A stretch of 64,000 nucleotides of DNA. Source: Streptomyces sp. ACA25 (GTDB taxonomy: Bacteria; Actinomycetota; Actinomycetes; Streptomycetales; Streptomycetaceae). Where the stretch lies: the NCBI RefSeq assembly GCF_028200735.1, contig NZ_JAQKPV010000018.1:1-64000 (forward strand), in the 5' to 3' direction. The notes below the pieces were generated by a model. That model was not told the origin of the DNA. It searched no databases and was given only the letters and a program-made list of their open reading frames with translations. Made by a program: the position numbers and the translations under genes. This document shows positions 9,352 to 19,518 of this stretch, one piece after another (positions within the stretch are counted from its first letter, which is position 1; each line of letters begins with the position of its first letter).

Positions 9352-10863
9352 ATGTCCAGGGAGCCACGCGGGCCGAACGAAAAGCTCGGTACCGTCCTCG
9401 CCCTCGCGGGTATCAGCAACGCCGGACTCGCCCGCCGGGTCAACGATCTCGGCCGGCAGCGGGGGTTGACGCTGCGCTACGACAAGACTTCCGTCGCCCG
9501 TTGGGTCACCAAAGGCATGGTGCCGCAGGGCTCCGCCCCGCATCTGATAGCGGCAGCCATCGGCAGCAAGCTCGGCCGGCCGGTCCCGCTGCACGAGATA
9601 GGGCTGGCCGACACCGATCCGACGCCCGAGATCGGCCTGGCGTTCCCCAGGGGCGTGCCGGCGGCGGTGCGGACCGCCACCGAGCTGTACCGGTTGGACT
9701 CGGCTCCCGGCCGGGGCCTCTGGCAGACGCTGGCGGGCTCGTTCGCCGTCAGTGCCTATGCCACGCCGGTCTCCCGCTGGCTGATCTCCCCCGCCGACGC
9801 CACGGTGGCGCGGGAGACGGCCGAGGGCGACGGGCCGCCCCGCGAGGGAGCCGCCCGGGCCGGGTCCGGCGGCGCTCCCGGCACGGGGCCGGCGGGTGCT
9901 GCGGGCTCCGACACGGAGCCGGGGGCGGCGGCCCACGGCCCAGGGGCCCGGGTCGGGCACAGTGATGTGGCGAAGCTCCAGGAGGCCGCCGTGGAGGCCC
10001 GCCGCTGGGACTCCAAGTACGGCGGCGGTGACTGGCGTTCCTCCATGGTGCCGCAGTGTCTGCGATCGGACGCGGCACCACTGCTGCTGGGCAGCTACAG
10101 CGAGGAGGTGGGGCGCTCGCTCTTCCGGTCGACGGCCGAGCTGACCCGGCTGGCCGGCTGGATGGCGTTCGACACCGGCCACCAGGAGGCCGCACAGCGG
10201 TATTACATCCAGGCCTTGCGGCTGGCGCGGGCGGCGGCCGATGTGCCGCTGGGCGGCTACGTCCTGGCCTCCATGTCGCTGCAGGCCACCTACCGGGGCT
10301 TCGCCGACGAGGGCGTCGATCTCGCCCAGGCTGCCCTGGAACGCAACCGCGGGCTCGCCACCGCCCGGACCATGAGCTTCTTCCACCTGGTGGAGGCGAG
10401 GGCGCAGGCGAAGGACAACGACGCGGTGGCCTGTGCCGCGGCGCTGTCCGCCGCGGAGAGCTGGCTGGAGCGCTCCCGCCCGGGTGACGCGGACCCCAGC
10501 TGGCTGGAGTTCTACGCCTACGACCGGCTCGCCGCGGATGCCGCGGAGTGCTACGCGGACCTGAAAATCCCCGGGCAGGTGCGGCGCTTCACCGCGCAGG
10601 CGCTGTCCGAGCCGACCGAGGAGTTCGTGCGTTCGCACGGGCTGCGGCTGGTGGTCGCGGCGGTTGCCGAGCTGGAGTCCGGGAACCTGGACGCGGCCTG
10701 TGCGGTGGGGGCCCGGGCGGTGGAGGTGGCGAACCGCATCTCCTCGGCACGGACCACCGACTACGTGCGCGACCTGCTGCACCGGCTGGAACCGTACGAC
10801 AACGAACCGCTGGTCCAAGAGCTCCGGGAGGCTGCTCGCCCGCTCCTCGTCGCTCCGGCATGA
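9352..10863 (+). CDS. NsdA-like XRE/TPR transcriptional regulator
   Basis: A 503-residue regulator. Residues 10-75 form a helix-turn-helix unit (ALAGISNAGLARRVN, then TSVARWVTKGMVPQG) like that of the NsdA group, which in Streptomyces represses sporulation and antibiotic production. A low-complexity linker (about 160-200) leads to a long helical C-terminus with tetratricopeptide-like repeats (AGWMAFDTGHQEAAQRYY and later pairs). The GTG- or ATG-preceded alternative starts upstream are less likely because ATG at 9352 has GGGG just before it and fits the family N-terminus. It is 36 bases from the next gene and could be cotranscribed with it. The target is unknown; the assignment to NsdA-like is by architecture. 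Confidence 0.65.
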   Translation: MSREPRGPNEKLGTVLALAGISNAGLARRVNDLGRQRGLTLRYDKTSVARWVTKGMVPQGSAPHLIAAAIGSKLGRPVPLHEIGLADTDPTPEIGLAFPRGVPAAVRTATELYRLDSAPGRGLWQTLAGSFAVSAYATPVSRWLISPADATVARETAEGDGPPREGAARAGSGGAPGTGPAGAAGSDTEPGAAAHGPGARVGHSDVAKLQEAAVEARRWDSKYGGGDWRSSMVPQCLRSDAAPLLLGSYSEEVGRSLFRSTAELTRLAGWMAFDTGHQEAAQRYYIQALRLARAAADVPLGGYVLASMSLQATYRGFADEGVDLAQAALERNRGLATARTMSFFHLVEARAQAKDNDAVACAAALSAAESWLERSRPGDADPSWLEFYAYDRLAADAAECYADLKIPGQVRRFTAQALSEPTEEFVRSHGLRLVVAAVAELESGNLDAACAVGARAVEVANRISSARTTDYVRDLLHRLEPYDNEPLVQELREAARPLLVAPA

Positions 10864-10899
10864 TGTCGCACATGACAGGGGCACGCACCAGAACACGGC

Positions 10900-12174
10900 A
10901 TGGCTGACTCCGGCAGCCTCTCCGGGGCGTCCAGGGCGTCCGGGTCCGCCCGACGACCCGTGCCGGGCGGGCGGGCCGGGCGCCCCCGGTACGACTGCGA
11001 CGTCCTGGTGGTCGGCGGCGGCATCGTGGGGCTCGCCACCGCTCACGCGCTGCGCGCGGCGCGGCCCGGCCTCGCGGTGACCGTGCTCGAGAAGGAGCCG
11101 GGGCCCGCCCGGCACCAGACCGGCCGCAACAGCGGAGTGATCCACAGCGGGGTGTACTACCGGCCCGGCTCGCTCAAAGCGCGCTTCGCGGTGACCGGCG
11201 GGGCCGAGCTGGTCTCGTTCTGCGCCGAGCACGACATCCCGCACGCGCTGCCGGGCAAGGTGATCGTCGCCACCAGCCGCGCGGAGCTGCCGCGGCTGGG
11301 CGAGCTGGCACGGCGGGCCCGCAGCAACCGGGTGCCGGTGCGCGAGCTCGGCCCCGCCGCGCTCGCCCGGCGGGAGCCGCACGTCCGGGGCCTCGCCGCA
11401 CTGCATGTACAGAACACCGGGGTGTGCGACTTCACGGCGGTGGCGGACCGGCTCGGCACCATGACGGACCTGCGCGGCGATTCCGCGGTCCTGGCGGTCG
11501 ACCGTCGCCCCGGCAAAGGGGTCGCGGTGCGCACCGCCCGCGGTGAGGTGCTGCGCGCCCGGGTCATGGTCAACTGCGCCGGCCTGTACAGCGACCGGAT
11601 CGCCCGCCTGGCCGGGGACGACCCGGGGCTGCGGATCGTGCCGTTCCGCGGCGAGTACTACACGCTGCGCCCGGAGCGCGCCGAGCTGGTGCACGGGCTG
11701 GTCTACCCGGTGCCCGACCCGGCGTTCCCGTTTCTCGGTGTCCATCTCACCACCGGTTGGGACGGCCAGGTGCACGTCGGTCCGAACGCGGTCCTGGCGA
11801 TGGCGCGGGAAGGCTACCGCTGGAGCACCTGCCGTCCGGGGGAACTGGCGGAATCACTTGGGTACCCGGGTGTGTGGCGGCTGGCGGGCCGGCACTGGCG
11901 GGCGGGTGCCGGGGAGCTGCACCGTTCGCTGTCCCGGCGCGCCTTCACGCGGGCGGTGCGCCGCCTGCTGCCGGCCGTCACCGAGTCCGATCTGCTGCCC
12001 GCGCCCGCCGGGGTGCGCGCGCAGGCGGTGCTGCCCGACGGGACGCTCGCGGACGACTTCCGGATCACCGAGGGCCCGCACACCGTGCACGTCCTGAACG
12101 CTCCCTCCCCGGCGGCCACGGCCTGCTTCCCGATCGGCCGTGAGGTGGCGGACCGGGTGCTGCGGCAACTGTGA
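10900..12174 (+). CDS. lhgO: L-2-hydroxyglutarate oxidase-like FAD enzyme
   Basis: A 424-residue DAO-family flavoprotein. The FAD-binding motif VVGGGIVGLATA begins at about residue 37. TGRNSGVIHSGVYY at about 74-87 is the strongly conserved block of L-2-hydroxyglutarate oxidases, and a C-terminal HVLNAPSPAATACFPIG segment contacts FAD in that family. The likely reaction is oxidation of L-2-hydroxyglutarate to 2-oxoglutarate, a metabolite-repair step. The first 30 residues are low complexity; the ATG at 10900 could be upstream of the true start. It follows the NsdA-like gene closely and is closed by a strong hairpin. Confidence 0.8.
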   Translation: MADSGSLSGASRASGSARRPVPGGRAGRPRYDCDVLVVGGGIVGLATAHALRAARPGLAVTVLEKEPGPARHQTGRNSGVIHSGVYYRPGSLKARFAVTGGAELVSFCAEHDIPHALPGKVIVATSRAELPRLGELARRARSNRVPVRELGPAALARREPHVRGLAALHVQNTGVCDFTAVADRLGTMTDLRGDSAVLAVDRRPGKGVAVRTARGEVLRARVMVNCAGLYSDRIARLAGDDPGLRIVPFRGEYYTLRPERAELVHGLVYPVPDPAFPFLGVHLTTGWDGQVHVGPNAVLAMAREGYRWSTCRPGELAESLGYPGVWRLAGRHWRAGAGELHRSLSRRAFTRAVRRLLPAVTESDLLPAPAGVRAQAVLPDGTLADDFRITEGPHTVHVLNAPSPAATACFPIGREVADRVLRQL

Positions 12175-12185
12175 GCCACGGCCGT

Positions 12186-12213
12186 CCCCGCCCCGGAGTG
12201 CTCCGGGGCGGGG
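12186..12213 (+). terminator. Strong GC hairpin after the oxidase gene
   Basis: A perfect 13-bp stem (CCCCGCCCCGGAG / CTCCGGGGCGGGG) with a 2-base gap, starting 11 bases after the lhgO stop. There is no T tract, as is common for actinobacterial terminators. Confidence 0.7.
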
Positions 12214-12254
12214 GCGGCAGGGTGGGAGCAGGGGCGGGGGCGGCAGGGTGGGAG
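12205..12254 (+). repeat. 24-bp tandem direct repeat
   Basis: Two identical 24-base units at 12205-12228 and 12231-12254, rich in G, separated by 2 bases. The first copy overlaps the right arm of the terminator. They sit just before trmB and are most likely a slippage product. Confidence 0.75.
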
Positions 12255-12297
12255 AGGGCGACGGGCACCCGGGCGCGGCACGTAACATCGAGGCACT

Positions 12298-13038
12298 GTG
12301 TCTGACAAACCCACCATGTTCCCGCCCGGCGGCGGCCCGTCCGCCGACCCGGCCGGTGCACGCCACGAACGCCGCATCCGCAGCTTCCAGCCCCGCCGCA
12401 GCCGCGTCACCTCCGGCCAGCGTGCCGCCCTGCTCGAGCTGTGGCCGCGCTGGGGGCTGGAGATCGACGGCAATTCCGTGCTCGATCTCGACGAGCTGTT
12501 CGGCGGGCTGCCCGTGGTCCTGGAAATCGGCTTCGGGATGGGCGAGGCGACCGCGGAGATGGCCGCCGCCGACCCGGGCACCGGCATCCTGGCCAGTGAC
12601 GTGCACACTCCCGGGCAGGGCAATCTGCTGCGGCTGGCCGCCGAGCGCGGTCTGACCAACGTCCGGGTGGCCAACGGCGACGCGATCATCCTGCTGCGGG
12701 AGATGCTGCCGCCGGCCTCGCTGTCCGGCGTGCGGATCTTCTTCCCGGACCCCTGGCAGAAGCAACGGCACCACAAGCGGCGGATCATCCAGCCGGAGTT
12801 CGTCGAACTGGCGGCCACCCGGATGGCCCCGGGCGCCCTGCTGCACTGCGCCACCGACTGGGCGCCGTACGCGCGGCGGATGCTGGAGGTGCTGACGGCC
12901 AGTGAGTCCTTCGTCAACACCGCGCCGGACGGCGGTTTCGCGCCGCGGCCGGAGTACCGCCCGCTGACCCGCTTCGAGCGCCAGGGCCTGTCCAAGGGGC
13001 ACGAGGTGCGTGATCTGATCTTCCGCCGGACGCCGTAA
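12298..13038 (+). CDS. trmB: tRNA (guanine-N7)-methyltransferase
   Basis: A 246-residue SAM-dependent enzyme that makes m7G46 in the tRNA variable loop. The SAM-binding motif EIGFGMGEA is at about 76-84, the second block LASDVH near 98-103, and the signature FFPDPWQKQRHHKRR at about 148-162 carries the tRNA-binding and catalytic residues. The GTG at 12298 is the only start that keeps the extended N-terminus seen in actinobacterial TrmB; the upstream base context has a weak CGAGG site. In Streptomyces it is commonly followed by a PrsW-type protease gene, as here. Confidence 0.93.
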   Translation: MSDKPTMFPPGGGPSADPAGARHERRIRSFQPRRSRVTSGQRAALLELWPRWGLEIDGNSVLDLDELFGGLPVVLEIGFGMGEATAEMAAADPGTGILASDVHTPGQGNLLRLAAERGLTNVRVANGDAIILLREMLPPASLSGVRIFFPDPWQKQRHHKRRIIQPEFVELAATRMAPGALLHCATDWAPYARRMLEVLTASESFVNTAPDGGFAPRPEYRPLTRFERQGLSKGHEVRDLIFRRTP

Positions 13039-13111
13039 CGGCCGGCCCTCAGTGGCCGGGACCGGCCGTGTGACCTGTCGGCACCGTGCGTCACGCCGTA
13101 CAGTCGATCGG

Positions 13112-14371
13112 GTGCACCGGCAGGCTCCTCCGGATACCCTCTCTCCTTCTCCTCCGCGCCGCTCCGCCCCCTCCGGTGCCGCGGCGTGGTGGCACCGGCA
13201 CGGCTACGTCCTGCGGGCCCTCGGAGTCAGCGCGGCCCTGGGGTTGTGCGGGGTGCTGGTGATGATCCTGGTGCGTCAGGAGACCGGGCCGGAGGGCTTC
13301 CTCGTCGGCCTCGGCCTGGCGCTGCTGCCGCTGCCCCTCCTCCTCGGGCTGTTCCGCTGGATCGACCGCGTGGAGCCCAGACCGTGGCGAAACCTGGCCT
13401 TCGCGTTCGCCTGGGGCTCCTGCGCCGCCACCCTCATGGCCCTGGTCGCCAATGGGCTGGTGGTCGGGTGGCTCACCGGTGACACCGCGTCCATGGCCCC
13501 GTCGCGGGCCGACACCCTGGAGCTCACCGTGGTCGCACCGGTGATCGAGGAGAGCGCCAAGGCCGCCGCCATCCTGCTGCTCTTCCTGCACCGGCCGGGC
13601 GCCTTCGACGGGGTGACGGCCGGGCTGGTCACCGCAGGCGTCACCGCGACCGGCTTCGCGTTCACCGAGAACATCCTCTACCTGGGGAGTGCCTTCGCCG
13701 ATGACCGGATGCTGGGCACCCCCGCCATCGACTCGGCCACCGCCACCACGTTCTTCGTCCGCATCGTCATGGCTCCGCTGGCACATCCGCTCTTCACCGC
13801 CCTGACCGGCGTCGGGTTCGGGCTCGCGGCTCTGCTGCCGGTGCGCCGGAAGGTGTGCCGGGTGCTGCTGCCGGTGACCGGACTGGCCGCCGCGATGGGC
13901 CTGCACTCCGCGTGGAACGCCTCCACCTCGCTGGCTCTGCTGGGTTTCGGCGCGGTCTACCTGCTGCTGATGCTGCCGCTGCTCGGCCTGCTGGGCTGGC
14001 TGGCGGTGTGGTCGCAGCAGAGCGAGTTGCGCGCCATCCGTGACACGCTCCCGGCGTACGCGGAGGCAGGCTGGCTCGCCGAACCCGAACCGCACGCCCT
14101 GGGCTCCCTGCGCTCCCGTGCCCTGGCCCGCCGGCTGGCCCGCCGCGACCACGGCCCGGCCGGGGCCCGGGCGGTCGCCGGCTACCAGTCGGCGGCGACC
14201 TCACTGGCCCTGCTCCGGCGCCGCGCGGACCGCGGGGTGATCGTCCCGGACTTCACCGCCCGGGAGATGGACCTGCTGCTCCGCCTTCGGCGGCATCAGC
14301 CGTTGGCGGCGGGGCCGACCATCGCCGCCGCGCTGGCCGAGGCCCGTCCGCACATCCCCGCCCACTGGTGA
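13112..14371 (+). CDS. PrsW family intramembrane metalloprotease
   Basis: A polytopic membrane protein of about 419 residues. Several hydrophobic helices follow a short basic N-terminus. The glutamate motif VIEESAKAA (about residue 147) and the second motif FAFTENILYLG, with later histidines (MAPLAHPLFTA, LHSAWNAS), match the PrsW/CPBP protease group. In Bacillus PrsW cleaves the anti-sigma factor RsiW, but actinobacterial substrates are not established. The frame is open from an ATG at 13052, but that lies inside a GGCCGG/CCGGCC hairpin likely to be the trmB terminator, so the GTG at 13112 is preferred. The last 80 residues are cytosolic and helical. Confidence 0.8.
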   Translation: MHRQAPPDTLSPSPPRRSAPSGAAAWWHRHGYVLRALGVSAALGLCGVLVMILVRQETGPEGFLVGLGLALLPLPLLLGLFRWIDRVEPRPWRNLAFAFAWGSCAATLMALVANGLVVGWLTGDTASMAPSRADTLELTVVAPVIEESAKAAAILLLFLHRPGAFDGVTAGLVTAGVTATGFAFTENILYLGSAFADDRMLGTPAIDSATATTFFVRIVMAPLAHPLFTALTGVGFGLAALLPVRRKVCRVLLPVTGLAAAMGLHSAWNASTSLALLGFGAVYLLLMLPLLGLLGWLAVWSQQSELRAIRDTLPAYAEAGWLAEPEPHALGSLRSRALARRLARRDHGPAGARAVAGYQSAATSLALLRRRADRGVIVPDFTAREMDLLLRLRRHQPLAAGPTIAAALAEARPHIPAHW

Positions 14372-14402
14372 CGCGCCGAGGACCACCCCCGGAGCCGACC
14401 GG

Positions 14403-14438
14403 ACACCCGGCACACCCGGCACACCCGGCACACCCGGC
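14403..14438 (+). repeat. 9-bp tandem repeat, four copies
   Basis: Four head-to-tail copies of ACACCCGGC between two convergent genes. It is probably a simple slippage repeat with no coding role. Confidence 0.85.
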
Positions 14439-14471
14439 AGGCTGCCCGCACCATCCGGGCGGACGGCATCC

Positions 14472-15170
14472 TCACAGGTCGCGCAGCAGGTTCCGCATCC
14501 GGCCGGTCTCGGCGTTCTGCTGGGCGGCGATCTCGGTGGCGAGCTCGGTGACGGCCTGTTCCCCGCTCTCCGCCAGCACCTCCGCCGACATGTGCACGGC
14601 CCCCTCGTGATGAGTGATCATCAGCTCCAGGAACAGCGTGTCGAACGCGGTGGAGCGAGCCGCCCCGAGCGCCTGGAGTTCCTCCGGGGTGGCCATCCCC
14701 GGCATCCCCTCGTGTGCCGCCGGGCCTTGGCCGTGGCTGTCATCGCCGTGGCCGTCGTCGTCACCGTGGCCGTCGTGCTCGCCGTGCTGCTCCAGCCAGG
14801 CCTCCATGACGGCGATCTCCGGGTCCTGCGCCGCCGCGATCCGGGCCGCCAGGCGCACGACCCGCTGATCGTCCGCGTGCCGCTCGGCGAGAGCGGTCAT
14901 CTCCAGCGCCTGCCGGTGGTGCACGATCATCATTTCCATGAAGGCGAAGTCGGCCGGCCCCGGAGCGGTCCGCCGACTCTCAGCGGTGTCCCGCACCTCC
15001 TCCGGCGACAGCGTCCGCGCCTCTTCGCCGGGCTTGCCCGGGGCGATCACGGACGCCGCCCCGTCCACCGTTCCCGATGCTCCATCGGAGCTGCATCCCG
15101 CGAGGAGCGCCGTGACGAGCAGGGTGCCGACGTACAGTGCTGACGTCCGGGCGAGCTGACGGTCTGTCAT
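14472..15170 (-). CDS. DUF305 lipoprotein
   Basis: A 232-residue exported protein. The N-terminus has a basic start, a hydrophobic stretch and LLAGCSS, giving a lipobox cysteine at about residue 26. The mature part is DUF305, a ferritin-like helical fold with paired methionine-histidine motifs (FMEMMIVHHRQA and ELMITHHEGAVHM). A histidine/aspartate-rich linker lies between the two halves (about 148-168). The Met/His motifs suggest metal binding, perhaps copper, but this is inference. ATG at 15170 follows AGGAGG; upstream in-frame sequence is promoter. Divergent from the LVIVD protein gene at 15317, with 146 bases between. Confidence 0.88.
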   Translation of the reverse strand: MTDRQLARTSALYVGTLLVTALLAGCSSDGASGTVDGAASVIAPGKPGEEARTLSPEEVRDTAESRRTAPGPADFAFMEMMIVHHRQALEMTALAERHADDQRVVRLAARIAAAQDPEIAVMEAWLEQHGEHDGHGDDDGHGDDSHGQGPAAHEGMPGMATPEELQALGAARSTAFDTLFLELMITHHEGAVHMSAEVLAESGEQAVTELATEIAAQQNAETGRMRNLLRDL

Positions 15171-15316
15171 GCGACCTCCTGGAGCGCGGGCGTTCCGGCG
15201 GGTTCCGGGCCGGGTCCCGCCCGAAAGTGACTGTTGTTGTGTACATGCATAGTCAATACTGATGGGCACCGTAGCAACTCCGTTTGGAACCCACAGGATC
15301 CCAGGAGGCACCACCA

Positions 15317-16777
<1,461 letters not shown>

Positions 16778-16784
16778 CGGCGAA

Positions 16785-16827
16785 GTGTGCGGGAGCGCCT
16801 CCCCCTCGGGGCGGCGCTCCCGCACAC
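16785..16827 (+). terminator. Terminator of the LVIVD gene
   Basis: A perfect 15-bp stem (GTGTGCGGGAGCGCC / GGCGCTCCCGCACAC) with a 13-base loop, 7 bases after the stop codon. Confidence 0.85.
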
Positions 16828-16944
16828 CCGCCGCCCCGGCCCGCGTGACCTGCCGCAATCCTTGTCGGCCACCGCCGCCCGGCCGACCGGAGCAAGCACC
16901 TGACACGCTCCGGCTTGTCACACCCGTCCGCCATGCTCTCCGGC

Positions 16945-17376
16945 ATGAACGAGAACGACTTCTGGCAGCTCATCGAAGCGTGCAGTTCCTCCGGCCCCGA
17001 CCCCGAGGGCGACGCGCTCGCCGCCGCCCTGACCGCCCGCCTGGCGAACGGCCCGGTGTCCGAGGTCGTCGGCTTCGCCGAGCAGCTGGCCCTGATCCTG
17101 TACCGGCTGGACCGCAGGGAACTGGGCGAGGACCTGTCGGGCGACCAGTTCCTCTACACCCGTGCCGCAGTCGTCGCAGCCGGCCGTGAGGAGTACGAGG
17201 CCGTACTGCGAGACCCAAAGCGCTTCCTGCCCTACGCCAACAATCTCGTCTGGGCCGAGGCACTGCTGTACGTGCCCGACGACGCGTACGAGCAGCTCAC
17301 CGGCGAGGATTGGGACCGCAGCACCCGATACAGCTACGAGACGGGCTCCAACGCCGCCGGATGGGCCGACGCATAG
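16945..17376 (+). CDS. DUF4240 domain protein
   Basis: A 143-residue cytosolic protein beginning MNENDFWQLIEACSS, the usual N-terminus of DUF4240 proteins. It is acidic and helical, with a conserved block FLYTRAAVVAAGREEYEAVL and a tryptophan-rich end. The role of the family is unknown. ATG at 16945 is preferred over 16915 because it matches the family start. No neighbour suggests a pathway. Confidence 0.75.
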   Translation: MNENDFWQLIEACSSSGPDPEGDALAAALTARLANGPVSEVVGFAEQLALILYRLDRRELGEDLSGDQFLYTRAAVVAAGREEYEAVLRDPKRFLPYANNLVWAEALLYVPDDAYEQLTGEDWDRSTRYSYETGSNAAGWADA

Positions 17377-17874
17377 GCGCCGGCGGTCGTTCCCCGGTGG
17401 CGATCGGCACACCGGGCAGCGGCTGCTCCGGCAGGAGTCGGCGAAGCCCTTACGCTGCCGACAGCACCCGGTGCCCGGTCGCGACGCACCGGACGCTTGT
17501 GTCAGGCGGCCGTCGCCACGGGTGCCGCGTCGCCCTGGTCCGTGAGTGCGCGGTACCGGGTGCAGGCGTCACCGGCCTCCTCCGGACGGCCGTGCCGTTG
17601 CACTGTTGTCTGCCCCAACAGCCGTCGCGAACCCGTCGATGCAGCACGACTTAACTGACGAATTCGCTCCGGCATCCGGTAGCTTCACGAGTTATCTGGG
17701 ATGGGTGGGGCCTGGTTTCAACTCCCGTGGGTAACACTGACTCCAGCCGCAGCGATGAGTCAACGACGGTCCAGTTGACACAACGTTACAGTTGGCAGCC
17801 TGACAGAAACCGGGGCCACAGGACCTACACCTCGTGCTTCAACAGCTCGTCGAGGGCCCAGTCAAGGAGCTGGG
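17377..17874. other. About 500-bp region with one gene remnant
   Basis: Apart from the fragment at 17502-17592, no gene is supported here. The right part (from about 17640) is lower in GC and probably carries the promoter for the membrane protein at 17875. Confidence 0.5.
17502..17592 (-). pseudogene. Truncated copy of the 3' end of the 18454-18903 gene
   Basis: About 90 bases here closely match the 3' end of the hypothetical gene at 18454-18903, including the stop codon. In the same frame the fragment would encode an EEAGDACTRYRALT-like tail. Homology stops at about 17592, so the copy lacks start and body. It is probably the leftover of a duplication whose span includes the membrane protein gene between the two copies. 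Confidence 0.7.
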
Positions 17875-18372
17875 GTGACGTGGGGCGAGGTGATTTCGGG
17901 CGTGCCCCTGCTGCTCTTCGCACCCCTGTTGGTCTGCCTGGCACTTCTGTGGTGTCTCAGCCGTCGCCTGCACAGCTGGGAGAGGACCACGGTGCGGCCC
18001 CTCGCTCTGCACGACGCGGGCTGTCTCGCGGCAACCGCCGCCTGCGCAGCGGCCCTCAGCCTGCTGGCAGGCCACATCACGGACAGCGGACTCACCTCCG
18101 CGGCAGGGCGCAACGTGCTGTTCCTGACAGGGACCGCGCTCCTGGTGTGGGCGTTGGCAGGCCCCTACGCTGCGGGGATGGCCCCGGTCTGCTGGGTGAT
18201 GGCCGTGACGCTGTTCGGGTATTCGGGGCCACAGGGACGGTCGTGGTCGGTCATCGCACTACCGGCCGACCACCGAGCGGCCGCCGTCGTCGCGGTCCTC
18301 GTCTTCGCCGCAGGGCTGGCGTCGGTCCCCGGTACGTCACGCCATGCTGTGCCGAGCGCGGGGCCAGCATGA
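17875..18372 (+). CDS. Small integral membrane protein, unknown function
   Basis: A 165-residue protein with four or five hydrophobic helices: about 5-28, 45-65, 80-115 (probably two) and 130-152. The GTG at 17875 follows AAGGAG with 5 bases spacing, a clear start. I do not recognise the family. It lies between a gene and a truncated copy of that gene, and no partner is evident. Confidence 0.65.
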   Translation: MTWGEVISGVPLLLFAPLLVCLALLWCLSRRLHSWERTTVRPLALHDAGCLAATAACAAALSLLAGHITDSGLTSAAGRNVLFLTGTALLVWALAGPYAAGMAPVCWVMAVTLFGYSGPQGRSWSVIALPADHRAAAVVAVLVFAAGLASVPGTSRHAVPSAGPA

Positions 18373-18453
18373 GACACACGCACTGCCGCTCCCCCGGCCG
18401 TGACGAGGTTCTCGGTGGCATGGTGGTGGACCGCGCCACTCCGGCCCGTCGTC

Positions 18454-18903
18454 TCAGGCGGCCGTGGCCGTCGCCGCGGGTGCCGCGTCGCCCTGCGCCG
18501 TGAGTGCGCGGTACCGGGTGTAGGCGTCACCGGCCTCCTCCGGGCGCCCGATCGCCACGAGCGACTGCGCCCGCAGCAGCCAGGCGTCCGCGGAGCGGCT
18601 GCGCAGCGCCATCGCGGAGTCCGCGACCCGGCGGGCCAGCCGCTCCTCCCCCGCGTCGAGCGCCCTCCGCCCCACCCGCAGGAGAGCGGCGAACGAGACG
18701 TCCGGATCGGGCTCCGGCGCGGTGTGCTCGACGACCAGAGTCCCGATCGCCGCCACCAGCCGCCCCCGTTCCGGGGTCTCCGGCTCCTCCCCGAGGGCCG
18801 CCACGTACCGCGCGCACTCCCGCACGCAGGCCGTCAGCAGATCCTCGGCCCGTGCAACACTTCCGGGCCGCAGCCCCACCAGTCCTGCCCAGCGCTTCGT
18901 CAT
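18454..18903 (-). CDS. Hypothetical helical protein
   Basis: A 149-residue protein starting MTKRWAGLVGLRPG. It is helical, with a tetratricopeptide-like pair near the end (ARRVADSAMALRSRSADAWL and SLVAIGRPEEAGDAYTRYR). No family is recognised. ATG at 18903 is chosen because the upstream part of the frame is proline/arginine-rich and of poor coding character. Its last 30 codons are duplicated at 17502-17592. Confidence 0.6.
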   Translation of the reverse strand: MTKRWAGLVGLRPGSVARAEDLLTACVRECARYVAALGEEPETPERGRLVAAIGTLVVEHTAPEPDPDVSFAALLRVGRRALDAGEERLARRVADSAMALRSRSADAWLLRAQSLVAIGRPEEAGDAYTRYRALTAQGDAAPAATATAA

Positions 18904-19015
18904 GCCACCAGCCTGCCCACGCCCGGCGCCGCCGCCGTAACCCGCAAGCACCCGGCAGGTGAACGTTCCCCGACAACCCGGGCCCGAGGGCCGTGACGGG
19001 CGGGTGGTCGGCCCG

Positions 19016-19393
19016 TCAGTCGTCGAAGCCGTGGCGGGAGGCCTCGATGTGACCGAGATACCGGTGGGTCCAGTCACACAGTCCGTCGATCGTCACTCGC
19101 AATGCTTGGCCCGGCTCGGTGAGGGTGTACTCGACGCGCGGCGGCACGACCGGGTACACCGTCCGCTCGACCAGGCCGTTGCGCTCCAGCATGCGCAAGT
19201 TCTGGGTGAGCATCTTGTGGCTGATGCCCTCGGTCTCGTCCCGCAGCTCACCGAAGCGCAGGGTGCGCTCCCCCAGAGCCTCGATGATCAGAAGGGCCCA
19301 CTTGTTGGCGACGTCCGAGAAGATCTCACGAGCCAGTGAGTCGGCGCGCCTCAGGTCCGCTTCGTCGGGCGATCCGCTGAACTGCTTGGTCAC
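19016..19393 (-). CDS. HxlR family winged-helix regulator
   Basis: A 125-residue MarR-like regulator of the HxlR/YybR group. Its family signatures are VANKWALLIIEALGERTLRF at about 28-47, EGISHKMLTQNLRMLERNGL and a wing ending in VEYTLTEPGQAL. Many in this group lack the N-terminal cysteine that senses electrophiles; none is present here. The GTG at 19393 follows GGGGGA. Divergent from the RidA gene at 19519 with a large palindrome between them, so control of ridA and itself is likely. Confidence 0.9.
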   Translation of the reverse strand: MTKQFSGSPDEADLRRADSLAREIFSDVANKWALLIIEALGERTLRFGELRDETEGISHKMLTQNLRMLERNGLVERTVYPVVPPRVEYTLTEPGQALRVTIDGLCDWTHRYLGHIEASRHGFDD

Positions 19394-19443
19394 CTTGAGG
19401 TCCCCCAGTCACTGAAAAGTGCGTTCTTCCATGTCAGCGACCA

Positions 19444-19476
19444 CTCTCTTACGGTTCTCAAGTAACCACAAGAGAG
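19444..19476. promoter_or_regulatory. Probable HxlR operator
   Basis: A 33-base palindrome with arms CTCTCTT and AAGAGAG, plus inner arms GGTT (19453-19456) and AACC (19464-19467), all symmetric about 19460. The AGTAACC core resembles sites described for HxlR proteins. A second palindrome, TGAGTG/CACTCA at 19481-19500, lies next to the RidA ribosome site. Confidence 0.65.
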
Positions 19477-19518
19477 CAAATGAGTGGCAGCACGCACTCA
19501 TGACAAGGAGGCACCAGC

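Noticed and set aside
12205..12254. Tandem 24-bp repeat as a regulatory array
   Set aside because: Only two copies, one overlapping a terminator; replication slippage explains it.
14403..14438. Short regular repeats as a CRISPR array
   Set aside because: The units are 9 bases with no spacers. No cas genes are present anywhere in the window.
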